In this document: one piece after another, positions 8,901 to 18,442 of the stretch | Numbering within the stretch: the first letter of the stretch is position 1 | Layout of the letters: each line of letters opens with the position of its first letter | Assembly (NCBI GenBank): GCA_040877545.1 | Contig: JBBDNN010000106.1 | Location: forward strand, 1-64,000 | Reading direction: 5' to 3' | Source of the DNA: Gracilimonas sp040877545 | GTDB taxonomy: Bacteria > Bacteroidota > Rhodothermia > Balneolales > Balneolaceae | Length of the DNA: 64,000 bases | The notes under the pieces: generated by a model | What the model saw: the letters and a program-made list of their open reading frames with translations, nothing else | Told to the model about the DNA's origin: nothing | Database searches by the model: none | Program-made: the position numbers and the translations under genes

Positions 8901-9539
8901 TCAATTAAATAAGCCATAAAGACGTTGTTCAATCAATTCAATTATCTTCCCCAAATCTTCCTGCCGGTTCACGAAATCGAGATCATCTGTGTCAATAATC
9001 AGCTTTTCATGCTTGTATTGGCTAATCCAATTTTCGTACAGTACGTTTAATCTTTCGAGATATTCTATCCTGATTGTGTTCTCATAATCGCGGCCCCGCT
9101 GCTGTATTTGGCGCACGAGTGTGGGAACTTGAGCGCGAATATAAATAAGAAGATCTGGCGGGCGCAGGTAATGGCTCATTTCATGAAAAAGTGCCTCGTA
9201 ATTAGTGAAGTCTCTGTCGCTCATTAAATTCATTTCATGAAGATTTTTGGCGAAGATTTCCACATCCTCATAAATGGTACGATCCTGGATAAGGCTCACC
9301 TCATTTTCAAGCATTTCTTTCTGATGGTGAAAGCGGCTGGACAGAAAGTATATCTGGAGATTAAAACTCCAGCGCCGCATGTCTTCATAAAAATCTGGCA
9401 GGTAGGGATTATCATCTACCGATTCATAGAATGCCTTCCACCCGAAGTGTTTTGCCAATAAACCTGTTAATGATGATTTACCCGCCCCGATATTTCCGGC
9501 AATGGCGATGTATTTTGAGCTAAATTGTTTGTTCTCCAT
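8901..9539 (-). CDS. Deoxynucleoside kinase (dAK/dGK type)
   Basis: Phosphorylates deoxynucleosides in the salvage pathway. The 212-residue protein has the P-loop GNIGAGKSS at 15-23, a DRTIYED motif corresponding to the DRS/ERS lid-anchor of this family, and an arginine-rich lid RQIQQRGRDYE. Length and motifs fit bacterial deoxyadenosine/deoxyguanosine kinases. Whether it prefers dA, dG or dC cannot be read from these motifs. It starts 8 bases after pgi and is probably in the same transcript. Confidence 0.9.
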   Translation of the reverse strand: MENKQFSSKYIAIAGNIGAGKSSLTGLLAKHFGWKAFYESVDDNPYLPDFYEDMRRWSFNLQIYFLSSRFHHQKEMLENEVSLIQDRTIYEDVEIFAKNLHEMNLMSDRDFTNYEALFHEMSHYLRPPDLLIYIRAQVPTLVRQIQQRGRDYENTIRIEYLERLNVLYENWISQYKHEKLIIDTDDLDFVNRQEDLGKIIELIEQRLYGLFN

Positions 9540-9547
9540 AAATGCTT

Positions 9548-10837
9548 TTATTCTTTTCCGAGCAAACGGTACATCGCTTTTTTGTAATCTTCAACCCCGG
9601 GCTGGTTGAAGGGATTTACTCCCAAACTGTACACATAAATACCCGCCATTAGTTCAAAAAAGTAGATAAGCTGCCCGATATTTTCCTCGTTTAAGTTTTC
9701 CAAAGATATGTTAATGATAGGTACTTTCCCGTTCTTGTGCGCTTCAGTAGTTCCTTTCCTGGCTTTCTGATTAATCTCATGATAGCTTTCGCCGGCTAAA
9801 TAATTGAGATTATCATCATCTTCTGCTGTCTGATTTACTTCCAATTTTGAAAAGGAATTTTTTACAATGATAAAAGTTTCCATCAAACTTCTTTTACCCT
9901 GCTGAATAAATTGTCCAAGGCTATGAAGATCTGTAGAAAAAGTAGCTGTAGCCGGAAAAATTCCTTCCCCCTCTTTCCCTTCACTTTCGCCCAATAGCTG
10001 TTGAATCCATCCACCTAAAGAAGTTAGCTGGGGCTCGAAAGTTGCAAATACGTCAATGGTTTTTTCTTCTTCATGAAGAGCATTCCGCACCGTTGCATAC
10101 TCAAGAACCTGCTCCGGATTTTTTTCAAATTCATTATATGCAGATACCGCACCATACAAAAGAGTTCGCACATCAATACCGGCAACCGCTATAGGCAAAA
10201 GTCCGACTGGTGTGAGCACTGAAAATCTTCCGCCAACATCATCTGGGATTACAAATTTTTGATATCCCTTTTTTTCTATAAGCGTATTCAGAATCCCGCC
10301 TTCTTTACTGGTGGTGCAAATTATTTTTTTTGATGCTTCCTCGCCATAAAGATCCCCCATCAGCTCTCGCAGCAGCCGAAAAGATAAAGCTGTTTCGAGG
10401 GTAGACCCTGACTTGGAGATCACATTCAGGTAAATATTTTTTACCGTACCGTCTGCTTTAGGCTTCTTTAAATAAGCAGCTAACTGCTCAAGATAACACC
10501 CGCTCATTTGATGGCCGGCATATACTATTTCTGGACCTTTTGGGTTGAAATGCGGCGCCAGAGCATCAATCACCGCCTTCGCCCCGAGATAGGAGCCTCC
10601 AATGCCGCACACTATAAAAATATCAGCTTCTGCGCGAATATTTTCGGCTAAGGAAATTATTTGTTCAAGTTCTGCATCATTAGGATCTGCAACCAGATTT
10701 CTCCATCCCAGCCATTCTGCTCCCGGGCCTGTCTCAGTTTTTAGTTGATGAAATGCATCATTTACTTTTTCTCTTGCCTTATCAAGAACTTCTTCTGACA
10801 CCGAGTTTTTTGCAAGGCTTGTATCACATTGAATCAT
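9548..10837 (-). CDS. pgi: Glucose-6-phosphate isomerase
   Basis: Interconverts glucose-6-phosphate and fructose-6-phosphate in glycolysis. The 429 residues match the short bacterial type seen in Bacillus rather than the roughly 550-residue E. coli type. Motifs include SKSGSTLETALSFR (the sugar-phosphate SIS loop), DDVGGRFSVLTPVG and the C-terminal GVNPFNQPGVEDYK signature carrying a catalytic lysine. It is one base from the pfkA stop and so is translated together with it; pfkA and pgi give consecutive glycolytic steps. Confidence 0.96.
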   Translation of the reverse strand: MIQCDTSLAKNSVSEEVLDKAREKVNDAFHQLKTETGPGAEWLGWRNLVADPNDAELEQIISLAENIRAEADIFIVCGIGGSYLGAKAVIDALAPHFNPKGPEIVYAGHQMSGCYLEQLAAYLKKPKADGTVKNIYLNVISKSGSTLETALSFRLLRELMGDLYGEEASKKIICTTSKEGGILNTLIEKKGYQKFVIPDDVGGRFSVLTPVGLLPIAVAGIDVRTLLYGAVSAYNEFEKNPEQVLEYATVRNALHEEEKTIDVFATFEPQLTSLGGWIQQLLGESEGKEGEGIFPATATFSTDLHSLGQFIQQGKRSLMETFIIVKNSFSKLEVNQTAEDDDNLNYLAGESYHEINQKARKGTTEAHKNGKVPIINISLENLNEENIGQLIYFFELMAGIYVYSLGVNPFNQPGVEDYKKAMYRLLGKE

Positions 10838-10838
10838 A

Positions 10839-11828
10839 TTACCTCAGTAATTTAGCCAAATCAATTAGCGCGTAATCCAGATCTTTCTTTTTCGCGATAG
10901 CCACACGCATAGGTGTAATTTTGACGGCATTATTTACCACACCCACCATCACTTCGCTATGGCCATCCTGAAGAACTTTTACAGCGGCTGCCCCCAGGCG
11001 GCTGGCTAAGACACGATCACGGGCAGTGGGGGCGCCTCCTCTTTGTGTATGTCCCAGAATGCAAACCCGCATATCATATTGAGAAAAATCTCCTTTTATA
11101 TTTTCAGCAAGTTTAATGGCTCCGCCCGTCTCGTCACCTTCTGCTACAACTATTAAACTGCTTCTTCTTTGTTCTTTTAGCATATTTTTAAGCTGCTTCT
11201 TTACCTCAGAAACGTTGGTAAGTTCTTCAGGTAAAAGTGCAAGTTCTGCTCCACCTGCTATGCTGGTTTCGAGGGCTATAAAACCGGTGTCTCTGCCCAT
11301 CACTTCCACCAGAAACATCCGTTCGTGTGCATCGGCTGTATCCCTGATTTTATCTATTGCTGTAAGAGCGGTATTAAGTGCCGAATCGTATCCAATGGTT
11401 TCATCTGTACCAATAATGTCATTATCAATAGTAGCAGGAATTCCCACCGCATTTACTTTATGTTCTTTGCTAAGTTTATTAGCCCCGGCAAAAGTACCAT
11501 CGCCACCAATCGCGATCAGCGCATCTATTTCATATTTTTGTAAGACAGCAGCGGCTTTTTCTCTGCCTTTTTTAGTTCGAAACTCTTCAGAGCGGGCCGT
11601 TTTTAAAACCGTACCACCTCTTTGTATAATATTGGAGACAGAATGAGCATCAAGTTCTATGACTTCATCATGAATAAGACCATAGAATCCGTGCATAACT
11701 CCATATACTTTAATACCGGCGTGAGCAGAAACACGTGTGACTGCCCGAATGGCTGCATTCATCCCCGGAGAGTCTCCTCCGCTCGTTAAAATTGCAATGC
11801 GATTTACCTTATTTACTGTTTCTGGCAT
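10839..11828 (-). CDS. pfkA: 6-phosphofructokinase
   Basis: ATP-dependent phosphorylation of fructose-6-phosphate. The 329-residue protein has GGDSPGMNAAIRAV at 17-30, GGDGTFAGA in the ATP site, PATIDNDI with the catalytic aspartate region, and VEVMGRDTGFIA. GGDGT with glycine after the aspartate points to ATP rather than pyrophosphate as donor. It is the first gene of pfkA-pgi-dNK and diverges from the polyprenyl synthase gene across a 101-base gap that must hold both promoters. Confidence 0.96.
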   Translation of the reverse strand: MPETVNKVNRIAILTSGGDSPGMNAAIRAVTRVSAHAGIKVYGVMHGFYGLIHDEVIELDAHSVSNIIQRGGTVLKTARSEEFRTKKGREKAAAVLQKYEIDALIAIGGDGTFAGANKLSKEHKVNAVGIPATIDNDIIGTDETIGYDSALNTALTAIDKIRDTADAHERMFLVEVMGRDTGFIALETSIAGGAELALLPEELTNVSEVKKQLKNMLKEQRRSSLIVVAEGDETGGAIKLAENIKGDFSQYDMRVCILGHTQRGGAPTARDRVLASRLGAAAVKVLQDGHSEVMVGVVNNAVKITPMRVAIAKKKDLDYALIDLAKLLR

Positions 11829-11929
11829 AAAAATTCTTCAATGAGTGTGAGTAATTGAGTTTGCATAATTGTTAAGGATATTAACTAAATTATAGCACTG
11901 GCAAGTTTAAGAAAATTTAAACACAATTA

Positions 11930-12949
11930 ATGATCGATAACCAGGTGGTAAAAAAGATTTATTCGGATAGGGGCAATCGGAAATCACTTAACGAAATTAC
12001 TGAACCGGTCTCTAAAGATTTATCTGCTTTTAGAAGTTTTTTTAAAAAAACTATTCGTTCAGATGTCTTTGTACTCGATCAAGTTGTAAACTATTTACTG
12101 CGCCAAAAAGGTAAGGAATTACGCCCCACTCTTGTTTTTATGGCTGCTAATCTTTTCGGGGAAATTAACAACAGAAGCTATATAGCTGCCACTATGATTG
12201 AACTTCTCCATACTGCTACACTGATTCATGATGATGTGGTGGATGAAGCAAACAGCCGGCGCGGCTTTGTAAGTATCAATAAAATCTGGAAGAATAAAGC
12301 CGGTGTATTACTGGGTGACTTCCTGCTCTCTAAAGGATTGCTGATAGCCCTTGAGAATAAAGAATTCAAGCTGCTGGAAGTTCAGTCGAGAGCCGTTCAG
12401 AGTATGAGTGAAGGCGAGCTTCGCCAGCTTAAAACAGCGGGTTTATTCAATATGACGGAAGAGCGGTATTATCAGATTATATCTGAAAAAACAGCCAGTT
12501 TAATTTCCACCTGTTGTGAGTGCGGCGCAGTTTCTGTGACAGATGATCAGGAAGTACACCAGCTAATGAGCGAAATCGGGATGAATATTGGCATAGCCTT
12601 TCAGATAAGAGATGATTTATTTGATTATGGTACCGATGATATAGGTAAACCCACCCGAAACGATATTCAGGAACGTAAGGTTACTCTCCCACTGATTAAA
12701 GCCTTCCAGCATGCCCCAACAAGAAGGGCTGCTAAAATTCGTGCACTGATGAAAAAGCGTAAAAAATCCACTAAAAATGTAGATGATATAGTAGCCTTTG
12801 TCCACGAAAACGGAGGGATGGAATATGCCAAAAAAAGCATGTATGATTATGCGGATAAAGCCCTCAGATCCTTAAACTCTCTTCCTGATTCAAAGGCAAA
12901 ACAAGATTTCGTTGATTTAATCCACTTTGTAATCACCAGAAAAAAATAA
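11930..12949 (+). CDS. Polyprenyl diphosphate synthase
   Basis: Trans-isoprenyl diphosphate synthase making the long-chain precursor of the menaquinone side chain. The 339-residue protein has the first Asp-rich motif LIHDDVVDEANSRRG, the second FQIRDDLFDYGTDD, and a GKELRPTL substrate-binding segment. Small or medium residues around the first motif fit a long-chain (C35-C40) product, but chain length is inferred. An N-terminal extension of about 25 residues precedes the fold. lpxH follows after 8 bases. Confidence 0.93.
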   Translation: MIDNQVVKKIYSDRGNRKSLNEITEPVSKDLSAFRSFFKKTIRSDVFVLDQVVNYLLRQKGKELRPTLVFMAANLFGEINNRSYIAATMIELLHTATLIHDDVVDEANSRRGFVSINKIWKNKAGVLLGDFLLSKGLLIALENKEFKLLEVQSRAVQSMSEGELRQLKTAGLFNMTEERYYQIISEKTASLISTCCECGAVSVTDDQEVHQLMSEIGMNIGIAFQIRDDLFDYGTDDIGKPTRNDIQERKVTLPLIKAFQHAPTRRAAKIRALMKKRKKSTKNVDDIVAFVHENGGMEYAKKSMYDYADKALRSLNSLPDSKAKQDFVDLIHFVITRKK

Positions 12950-12957
12950 ACCAGTTA

Positions 12958-13737
12958 ATGACTTTTGAGCAGCATGTATTTATTTCTGATGTGCATCTTG
13001 GAGCATTTTCAGCATTCACCAATAAGAAAATTGAAGAAGACCTGATCGCATTGATCAATCATTGTAAAGAGCAGAGATTTGGCCTTTATATTCTAGGTGA
13101 TTTGTTTGATTTCTGGATGGAATATCCCGAAAAAGGATTTGTGCCAAATCTCGGGGAAAAAGTATTGAATGCTTTTGAAGAGTATAACAAAGAGGTAAAA
13201 CCGGCGCTATATATAACCGGAAATCATGATAATTGGACCTTTGGCCATTTTAAAGAACGAGGTTTTGAAGTGGAGTCTAATTTTCGGATGATGGAAATCG
13301 AGGACAAACATTTCCTGCTTATGCATGGAGACGGAGTGGCGGCTTCTGATATTGATTTCCCCAGGGCTGCTTTCCACCGTTTGCTTCGCAACAATCGTTT
13401 TATAGAAATATACCAGCAGATACTAGCTCCTGCGCGTGGCATAGCTGCCATGAAACTTTTTTCTTCCATCACCAGGAAAAGAAATTACCAAAACCCAAAG
13501 CCACTGAACAGGCAGGCAAAAAGGATTTTCAGTAAGCATAAACTGGATTATATTTTATGTGGCCATGATCATATTCCACGAGTGGAAACATTTTCGCGGG
13601 GACAGTATATAAATCTGGGCACGTTTTTCAATCATAGAAGTGTTGCTGTATATAACAATGACGGATTGAAACTCGTTACTTGGCAAGCGGAACCCAAATT
13701 ATTCTTACCTTTCGGGAGAACGAAAGAAACATTATGA
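12958..13737 (+). CDS. lpxH: UDP-2,3-diacylglucosamine diphosphatase
   Basis: Peripheral membrane metallophosphoesterase cutting UDP-2,3-diacylglucosamine to lipid X in lipid A synthesis, implying an LPS-bearing outer membrane. Metal ligands are visible as DVHLG (Asp11, His13), GDLFDFW, GNHDNW, MHGDGV and the C-terminal GHDH. The 259-residue length is slightly above the E. coli enzyme. Its TGA stop overlaps the ATG of the downstream penicillin-binding protein gene (ATGA), so translation is coupled. Confidence 0.92.
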   Translation: MTFEQHVFISDVHLGAFSAFTNKKIEEDLIALINHCKEQRFGLYILGDLFDFWMEYPEKGFVPNLGEKVLNAFEEYNKEVKPALYITGNHDNWTFGHFKERGFEVESNFRMMEIEDKHFLLMHGDGVAASDIDFPRAAFHRLLRNNRFIEIYQQILAPARGIAAMKLFSSITRKRNYQNPKPLNRQAKRIFSKHKLDYILCGHDHIPRVETFSRGQYINLGTFFNHRSVAVYNNDGLKLVTWQAEPKLFLPFGRTKETL

Positions 13738-16079
13738 GCGATACAGGTAAAGAACCCATTGATCATCAGCGATACTTCAACGATCCTGAATATCGAAAAC
13801 AAATTCTTAGAGAGCGTAAACAAAAAGAGAAGAATAAAAGCACTTCTTCTTCTCGTAGAACTGGTAAATCATATCGAAAAATTTGGTTGGGGCTTGGCGG
13901 AATTGTCGGCTTTTTTGCACTTGTGTTGACTGGCTATGTTATTTATTTGTTTTATGGACTACCCTCTGCCGATGAATTTGAGAACCCTGAAACAGCTATA
14001 GCTTCTGAAGTCAGGAGCCGTGATGGGATTACAATGGATAAATATTTTACTGAAAATCGAAAGTGGGTGCTTTACGATGATATTTCCCCCCATGTAATTG
14101 ATGCTTTGATTGCTACCGAAGATCACAGGTTCTACACTCACTGGGGAATGGACATGTTTCGGACACTCGCTATTCCCTGGCATATTATCAATGGCCGCTG
14201 GCAGGGAGCTTCTACCATAAGCCAGCAGCTTGCAAGAAATTTATATAAGAAAATAGGTCAGGAATTTTCAGTAACCCGTAAATTCCGGGAGATGATTACC
14301 GCGGTGCAATTAGAGCGGAATTATACCAAACGTGAAATTGTGGAAATGTATTTAAATACCGTTGAGTACAGTAATTCAGCCTTTGGTATTGAAGCTGCCT
14401 CACAAACCCATTTTGGAAAACCTGCCAAGGAATTGACAGTAACTGAAGCAGCAGTTTTAATTGGCGGTCTTAAAGCAATATATGCTTATAACCCCAGGAT
14501 TTTTCCGGAGCGTACTACTCAGCGAAGAAATATAGTACTCGGCCAAATGTATAAACGAAATTTTCTTACAGATGCCGAATACATTGCACTCACTGAGGAG
14601 CCCATTGAACTCGACTATCATCCCCCATTTAAAACCGGCAGACAAAGCCGCTATTTTGGGGAATATGTACGCCAGCAGGTAAAACCATGGCTTGACGAGC
14701 ATGGCTATGATCTTTATAAGGACGGGCTGGTAATTTACACCACCATCGACTCCAGGTTTCAATCACATGCTGAGCGAGCGGTTAAAGCAAAAATCGATTC
14801 TCTGCAAAAGATTTTCGAAAGGGAGTGGTCTACCTCCGGTAGTGAGGAATATATGGATGAGCTATGGAAGAAACATCCATCCTTTATTAGAAGTTTCCTG
14901 AGGGAAACAGATCGATATAAAAACGGCTTTTCTAATTATGACACTAAAATTGAAACGGTAGTCTTTGATTCTCTTTTTGCTGATACCGCTTTTATTGATT
15001 CGGTTAAAAGAGCGCGAACCCAACTTGAAGCCGGTTTTGTGGCTATTGAACCCTCTAACGGAAACATTTTGGCATGGGTTGGCGGCACCGATTATGGCAA
15101 CGTACAATACGATCATGTGTACCAATCCCGACGACAAGCAGGCTCCACTTTTAAACCTTTTGTTTATGCAGTAGCTATCGATAATGGCTATAAACCCTAC
15201 CATAAGTTTTCAAAATTCCCCGTCACTTTCCGGGATAGAAATGGAAATATCTGGAATCCAAAAGACCAATCTGTACCAAGCGGACCGGAAATGGTACCAC
15301 TTTATCAGGCTCTTGCACGAAGCATGAATAATGTTACCGTTAGGTTGCTGCCAGAAATAGCCGGTGCACCGGGTACAAATAAGTTATGGGAGCTTGATCC
15401 TGCAGCACAAAAGATAAAGGCAATGGCCTCTAATCTTGGAATTGATATGAGCAATACCAGGGCTTATCCTTCTATAGCTTTGGGAACGGCGGAAGTTTCT
15501 CTGCTTGAATTAACCAGTGCCTATACAACATTCGCCAACAGTGGGGTGCATATAAAACCCATTGCCATTACCCGGATCGAAGATCGAGCTGGTAATGTGC
15601 TGGAAGAATTTCATCCGGAATACAAACAAGAGGTGATCAGCCCTGAAACAGCTTATATGATGGTAGATATGATGCGGGGAGTTATTCGTGGCGGCGAAGG
15701 TTTTTTTGGAACTGGAGTACGTTTAAGAAATTCCTATGGAGTTCACCAGGATGTTGCAGGTAAAACCGGAACTACAAGTAATGCTGCCGATAATTGGTTT
15801 GTGGCAATGATGCCGCATGTAGTCATGGGAGCATGGGTCGGAGGTGCAGATCGCAGAGTTCGTTTTAACCAGGATGTACCTTCAAGTGTTAGTATAGGTC
15901 AGGGTGCCAGATCTGCCTTGCCCATAGTTGGAACCTTTATAAATAATGTTACCAGCGACGAAGAAGCCTATTGGAATTTTGATAGCTTTGAACCCCCGCC
16001 CGGCTTTATAATGCCCGAAGACCCGGAAGAAACCCGGAATGAATTGATAGATAAAAATAAAGGCCGTGTGGGCTGGTAA
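13734..16079 (+). CDS. Class A penicillin-binding protein (PBP1A-like)
   Basis: Bifunctional peptidoglycan glycosyltransferase and transpeptidase of 781 residues. The start ATG at 13734 overlaps the lpxH stop; the frame is open further upstream, but that part lies inside lpxH. A basic cytoplasmic tail of about 55 residues is followed by one membrane anchor (IWLGLGGIVGFFALVLTGYVIYLFY). The GT51 domain shows ATEDHRFYTHWGMD and GASTISQQLARNLY. The transpeptidase has the nucleophile in AGSTFKPF (SXXK), SMNN and KTGTT. The C-terminus is short with no accessory domain. Confidence 0.94.
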   Translation: MSDTGKEPIDHQRYFNDPEYRKQILRERKQKEKNKSTSSSRRTGKSYRKIWLGLGGIVGFFALVLTGYVIYLFYGLPSADEFENPETAIASEVRSRDGITMDKYFTENRKWVLYDDISPHVIDALIATEDHRFYTHWGMDMFRTLAIPWHIINGRWQGASTISQQLARNLYKKIGQEFSVTRKFREMITAVQLERNYTKREIVEMYLNTVEYSNSAFGIEAASQTHFGKPAKELTVTEAAVLIGGLKAIYAYNPRIFPERTTQRRNIVLGQMYKRNFLTDAEYIALTEEPIELDYHPPFKTGRQSRYFGEYVRQQVKPWLDEHGYDLYKDGLVIYTTIDSRFQSHAERAVKAKIDSLQKIFEREWSTSGSEEYMDELWKKHPSFIRSFLRETDRYKNGFSNYDTKIETVVFDSLFADTAFIDSVKRARTQLEAGFVAIEPSNGNILAWVGGTDYGNVQYDHVYQSRRQAGSTFKPFVYAVAIDNGYKPYHKFSKFPVTFRDRNGNIWNPKDQSVPSGPEMVPLYQALARSMNNVTVRLLPEIAGAPGTNKLWELDPAAQKIKAMASNLGIDMSNTRAYPSIALGTAEVSLLELTSAYTTFANSGVHIKPIAITRIEDRAGNVLEEFHPEYKQEVISPETAYMMVDMMRGVIRGGEGFFGTGVRLRNSYGVHQDVAGKTGTTSNAADNWFVAMMPHVVMGAWVGGADRRVRFNQDVPSSVSIGQGARSALPIVGTFINNVTSDEEAYWNFDSFEPPPGFIMPEDPEETRNELIDKNKGRVGW

Positions 16080-16181
16080 TGGAGTTGCAGGTTGCCAGAT
16101 GCGGTTTCGAGTTTTTATCATTGATGCATAACCTTGGCAAGCTCTTTCAAATATTCTGAAACTGCCCATCGCAAAACCGAT

Positions 16182-16218
16182 AAAAAAGCCGGTGCTTTAT
16201 TCAAGCACCGGCTTTTTT
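16182..16218. terminator. Bidirectional rho-independent terminator
   Basis: A perfect stem GCCGGTGCTT / AAGCACCGGC (16188-16197 and 16203-16212) with a 5-base loop, flanked by six A on the left and T-rich sequence on the right. It lies between the convergent penicillin-binding protein and atpC genes and can end transcription from both sides. Confidence 0.92.
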
Positions 16219-16241
16219 AAGAAACAGAATTTAATTTTCTT

Positions 16242-16505
16242 TTAAGCTTCTTCTTTGACCACAGATTCAGCTAACAAGGTAAGTTTGTTATTATTCACTT
16301 CGACGAACCCACCGGAGATGCTATAATTAACATCACCATCGGCTTTTCGAACCAACACATTTCCTTCTTCCAAAGTAGAAACGATAGGTGCGTGATTTGC
16401 TTTCACTTCAAAACTACCCTGACTTCCAGGCATTTGCACGCCGTTTACTTCCCCTTCAAAAAGGGCACCGTCAGGTGTTAATATTTGGGCTGTAAATGTA
16501 CTCAT
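16242..16505 (-). CDS. atpC: ATP synthase epsilon subunit, short form
   Basis: Central-stalk subunit of the F1 ATPase. At 87 residues it covers only the N-terminal beta-sandwich (TAQILTPDGALFEGEV, PGSQGSFEVKANHAPIVS) and lacks the two C-terminal helices that inhibit ATP hydrolysis in the roughly 135-residue E. coli subunit. Short epsilons occur in Bacteroidota/Chlorobi relatives, so this is probably native rather than truncated. It is 11 bases downstream of atpD. The rest of the atp genes are not nearby. Confidence 0.94.
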   Translation of the reverse strand: MSTFTAQILTPDGALFEGEVNGVQMPGSQGSFEVKANHAPIVSTLEEGNVLVRKADGDVNYSISGGFVEVNNNKLTLLAESVVKEEA

Positions 16506-16516
16506 TTGATATTGCT

Positions 16517-18010
16517 TTAAGCAGCCTCTTCAGATTCAGCCAGTAATTTTTCGCCTTTCTCAATGGCTTCATCAATACTTCCAACCATATAGAACGAATT
16601 TTCAGGAAGATGATCAAGTTCCCCATTAAGTATCATTTTGAAGCCCTTGATGGCATCTTCAACCTTAACGTATTTACCCGGTGCGCCTGTAAACTGCTCA
16701 GCTACAAAGAAGGGCTGACTTAGAAATCGCTGTACACGTCGGGCACGGCTTACTATAATTTTATCTTCATCAGAGAGTTCATCCATTCCAAGAATGGCAA
16801 TGATGTCCTGGAGATCTTTATAATTCTGCAGCAATCTGGTAATCTGATTCGCTACATCATAATGTTCTTTACCAACAACAAGCGGGTCAAGAATGGTTGA
16901 GGAAGAATCCAAAGGATCAACCGCAGGATAAATACCAATCTGTGTTAAAGCACGGCTCAATACAGTTGTTGCATCAAGGTGAGTAAAAGTGGTTGCGGGA
17001 GCAGGATCAGTCAAGTCATCGGCAGGTACATAAACCGCCTGAACAGAAGTAATAGAACCATCTTTAGTAGAAGTAATACGTTCCTGCAAATCACCCATCT
17101 CAGAAGCCAGCGTTGGCTGGTAACCTACCGCAGAAGGCATACGCCCAAGAAGCGCTGACACTTCAGAACCGGCCTGGGTAAATCGGAAAATATTATCAAT
17201 AAACAACAGAATATCACGGGAAACTTCATCACGGAAATACTCGGCAACGGTTAACCCGGAAAGGGCAACTCGTGCACGGGCACCCGGAGGCTCATTCATC
17301 TGGCCAAATACCAGGGTAGCCTGAGACTCTTTAAGTTTTTCCTGATCAACTTTGGAAAGATCCCAATTCCCTTCTTCCATCGACTCTTTAAATTCATCAC
17401 CGTAGTTAATAATCCCGGATTCAATAAATTCACGAAGAAGGTCATTTCCTTCCCGGGTTCGCTCACCCACACCGGCAAAAACGGATAAACCACCATGCTG
17501 TTTGGCAATATTATTAATCAATTCCTGGATCAAAACCGTTTTACCAACGCCGGCACCACCAAAGAGTCCAATTTTTCCACCCTTGGCATAAGGGCAAAGC
17601 AGGTCAACTACTTTAATACCAGTCTCGAGCATCTCTGTAGAGGTAGCAAGCTGATCAAATTCCGGAGCTGAACGGTGAATCGGATAGGACTTTTTGCCTT
17701 CCGGAGCAGGAATTCCATCAATAGACGCACCTACTACATTGAAAAGGCGCCCACGGATATCTTCACCAACAGGCATCGAAATGGCTTTGCCTGTATCAGT
17801 TACATCCATTCCGCGAACCAAACCATCGGTTGAATCCATCGCGATAGTACGTACACGATTTTCACCAAGATGCTGAGCAACCTCAAGAGTTAAGGTTGAT
17901 CCGTCTGATGTTTTAATTTCAAGGGCATTGAGAACAGCCGGGGTTTTACTTTCTGAAAAATCAACATCAACTACAGGTCCGATTACCTGTGCTATAGTTC
18001 CTTTATTCAT
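16517..18010 (-). CDS. atpD: ATP synthase beta subunit
   Basis: Catalytic F1 subunit of 497 residues. It begins with the beta-barrel motif VIGPVVDVDF, has the P-loop GGAGVGKT at 151-158, the catalytic GERTREGND loop, and the ALLGRMPSAVGYQPTLA segment. The C-terminal GGELDHLPE-like segment appears as NGELDHLPENSFYMVG. It forms a separate two-gene operon with atpC, an arrangement common in Bacteroidota, Chlorobi and cyanobacteria. Confidence 0.98.
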   Translation of the reverse strand: MNKGTIAQVIGPVVDVDFSESKTPAVLNALEIKTSDGSTLTLEVAQHLGENRVRTIAMDSTDGLVRGMDVTDTGKAISMPVGEDIRGRLFNVVGASIDGIPAPEGKKSYPIHRSAPEFDQLATSTEMLETGIKVVDLLCPYAKGGKIGLFGGAGVGKTVLIQELINNIAKQHGGLSVFAGVGERTREGNDLLREFIESGIINYGDEFKESMEEGNWDLSKVDQEKLKESQATLVFGQMNEPPGARARVALSGLTVAEYFRDEVSRDILLFIDNIFRFTQAGSEVSALLGRMPSAVGYQPTLASEMGDLQERITSTKDGSITSVQAVYVPADDLTDPAPATTFTHLDATTVLSRALTQIGIYPAVDPLDSSSTILDPLVVGKEHYDVANQITRLLQNYKDLQDIIAILGMDELSDEDKIIVSRARRVQRFLSQPFFVAEQFTGAPGKYVKVEDAIKGFKMILNGELDHLPENSFYMVGSIDEAIEKGEKLLAESEEAA

Positions 18011-18155
18011 GTGCTAAATCGCGATTTTTTTAGTTTTTTCTTTGATGAAATTTGTGTCAAAGTATACACTCCTGCAAAGGCTGACAAAGATAGGGAGATA
18101 CATTTACAGAGGCAATGGAAAAAGCATTAATATTCTGACGATTTCAATTGCAGCC

Positions 18156-18316
18156 TCCATCATTCGGCTCGGCTTGCATAGGAAAACAACGGAGACTTCG
18201 AAGAGAGCCGGGTGATGGAGATAGTTTAGGGTTCCTTACCCGACTTCCATTAGCCATCACCCCGTTTATCGCTTCTACTAAGTTTCTGTCCCACTTCGGG
18301 TAAACGGAATGATGGA
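18156..18316. repeat. Nested inverted-repeat element (two palindromic units)
   Basis: Four arms are related. TCCATCATTCGGCTC (18156-18170) pairs with GAGCCGGGTGATGGA (18205-18219), 13 of 15 positions. CCATCACCCCGTTTA (18254-18268) pairs with TAAACGGAATGATGG (18301-18315), again 13 of 15. The two inner arms also pair (GGGTGATGG with CCATCACCC), and so do the outermost ends (TCCATCATTCGG with CGGAATGATGGA, 11 of 12). The layout resembles a doublet of REP-type palindromes, a MITE-like element, or a structured RNA. I recognise no known family. Confidence 0.7.
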
Positions 18317-18442
18317 TGGGGCCAAAAAATCCATCAAAACCACACAAGTATCATTAGCAACTCCCCTCTTAAAATTTTATCTTTACTAATTATTAAAGCC
18401 ATGCCAAAAGTGTGGCTTGTTTTATTGCATCATCCGGCTCGC

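Noticed and set aside
11116..11646. 176-residue open frame on the plus strand
   Set aside because: It lies wholly antisense to pfkA, which has all its motifs; the translation is Ser/Ala/Pro-rich with no family resemblance.
13680..13733. Longer N-terminus for the class A penicillin-binding protein
   Set aside because: The extra 18 codons overlap the end of lpxH; the ATGA overlap at 13734 gives a normal cytoplasmic tail.
18144..18347. 67-residue open frame on the minus strand upstream of atpD
   Set aside because: It runs through the inverted-repeat element, has no ribosome-binding site and resembles no family.
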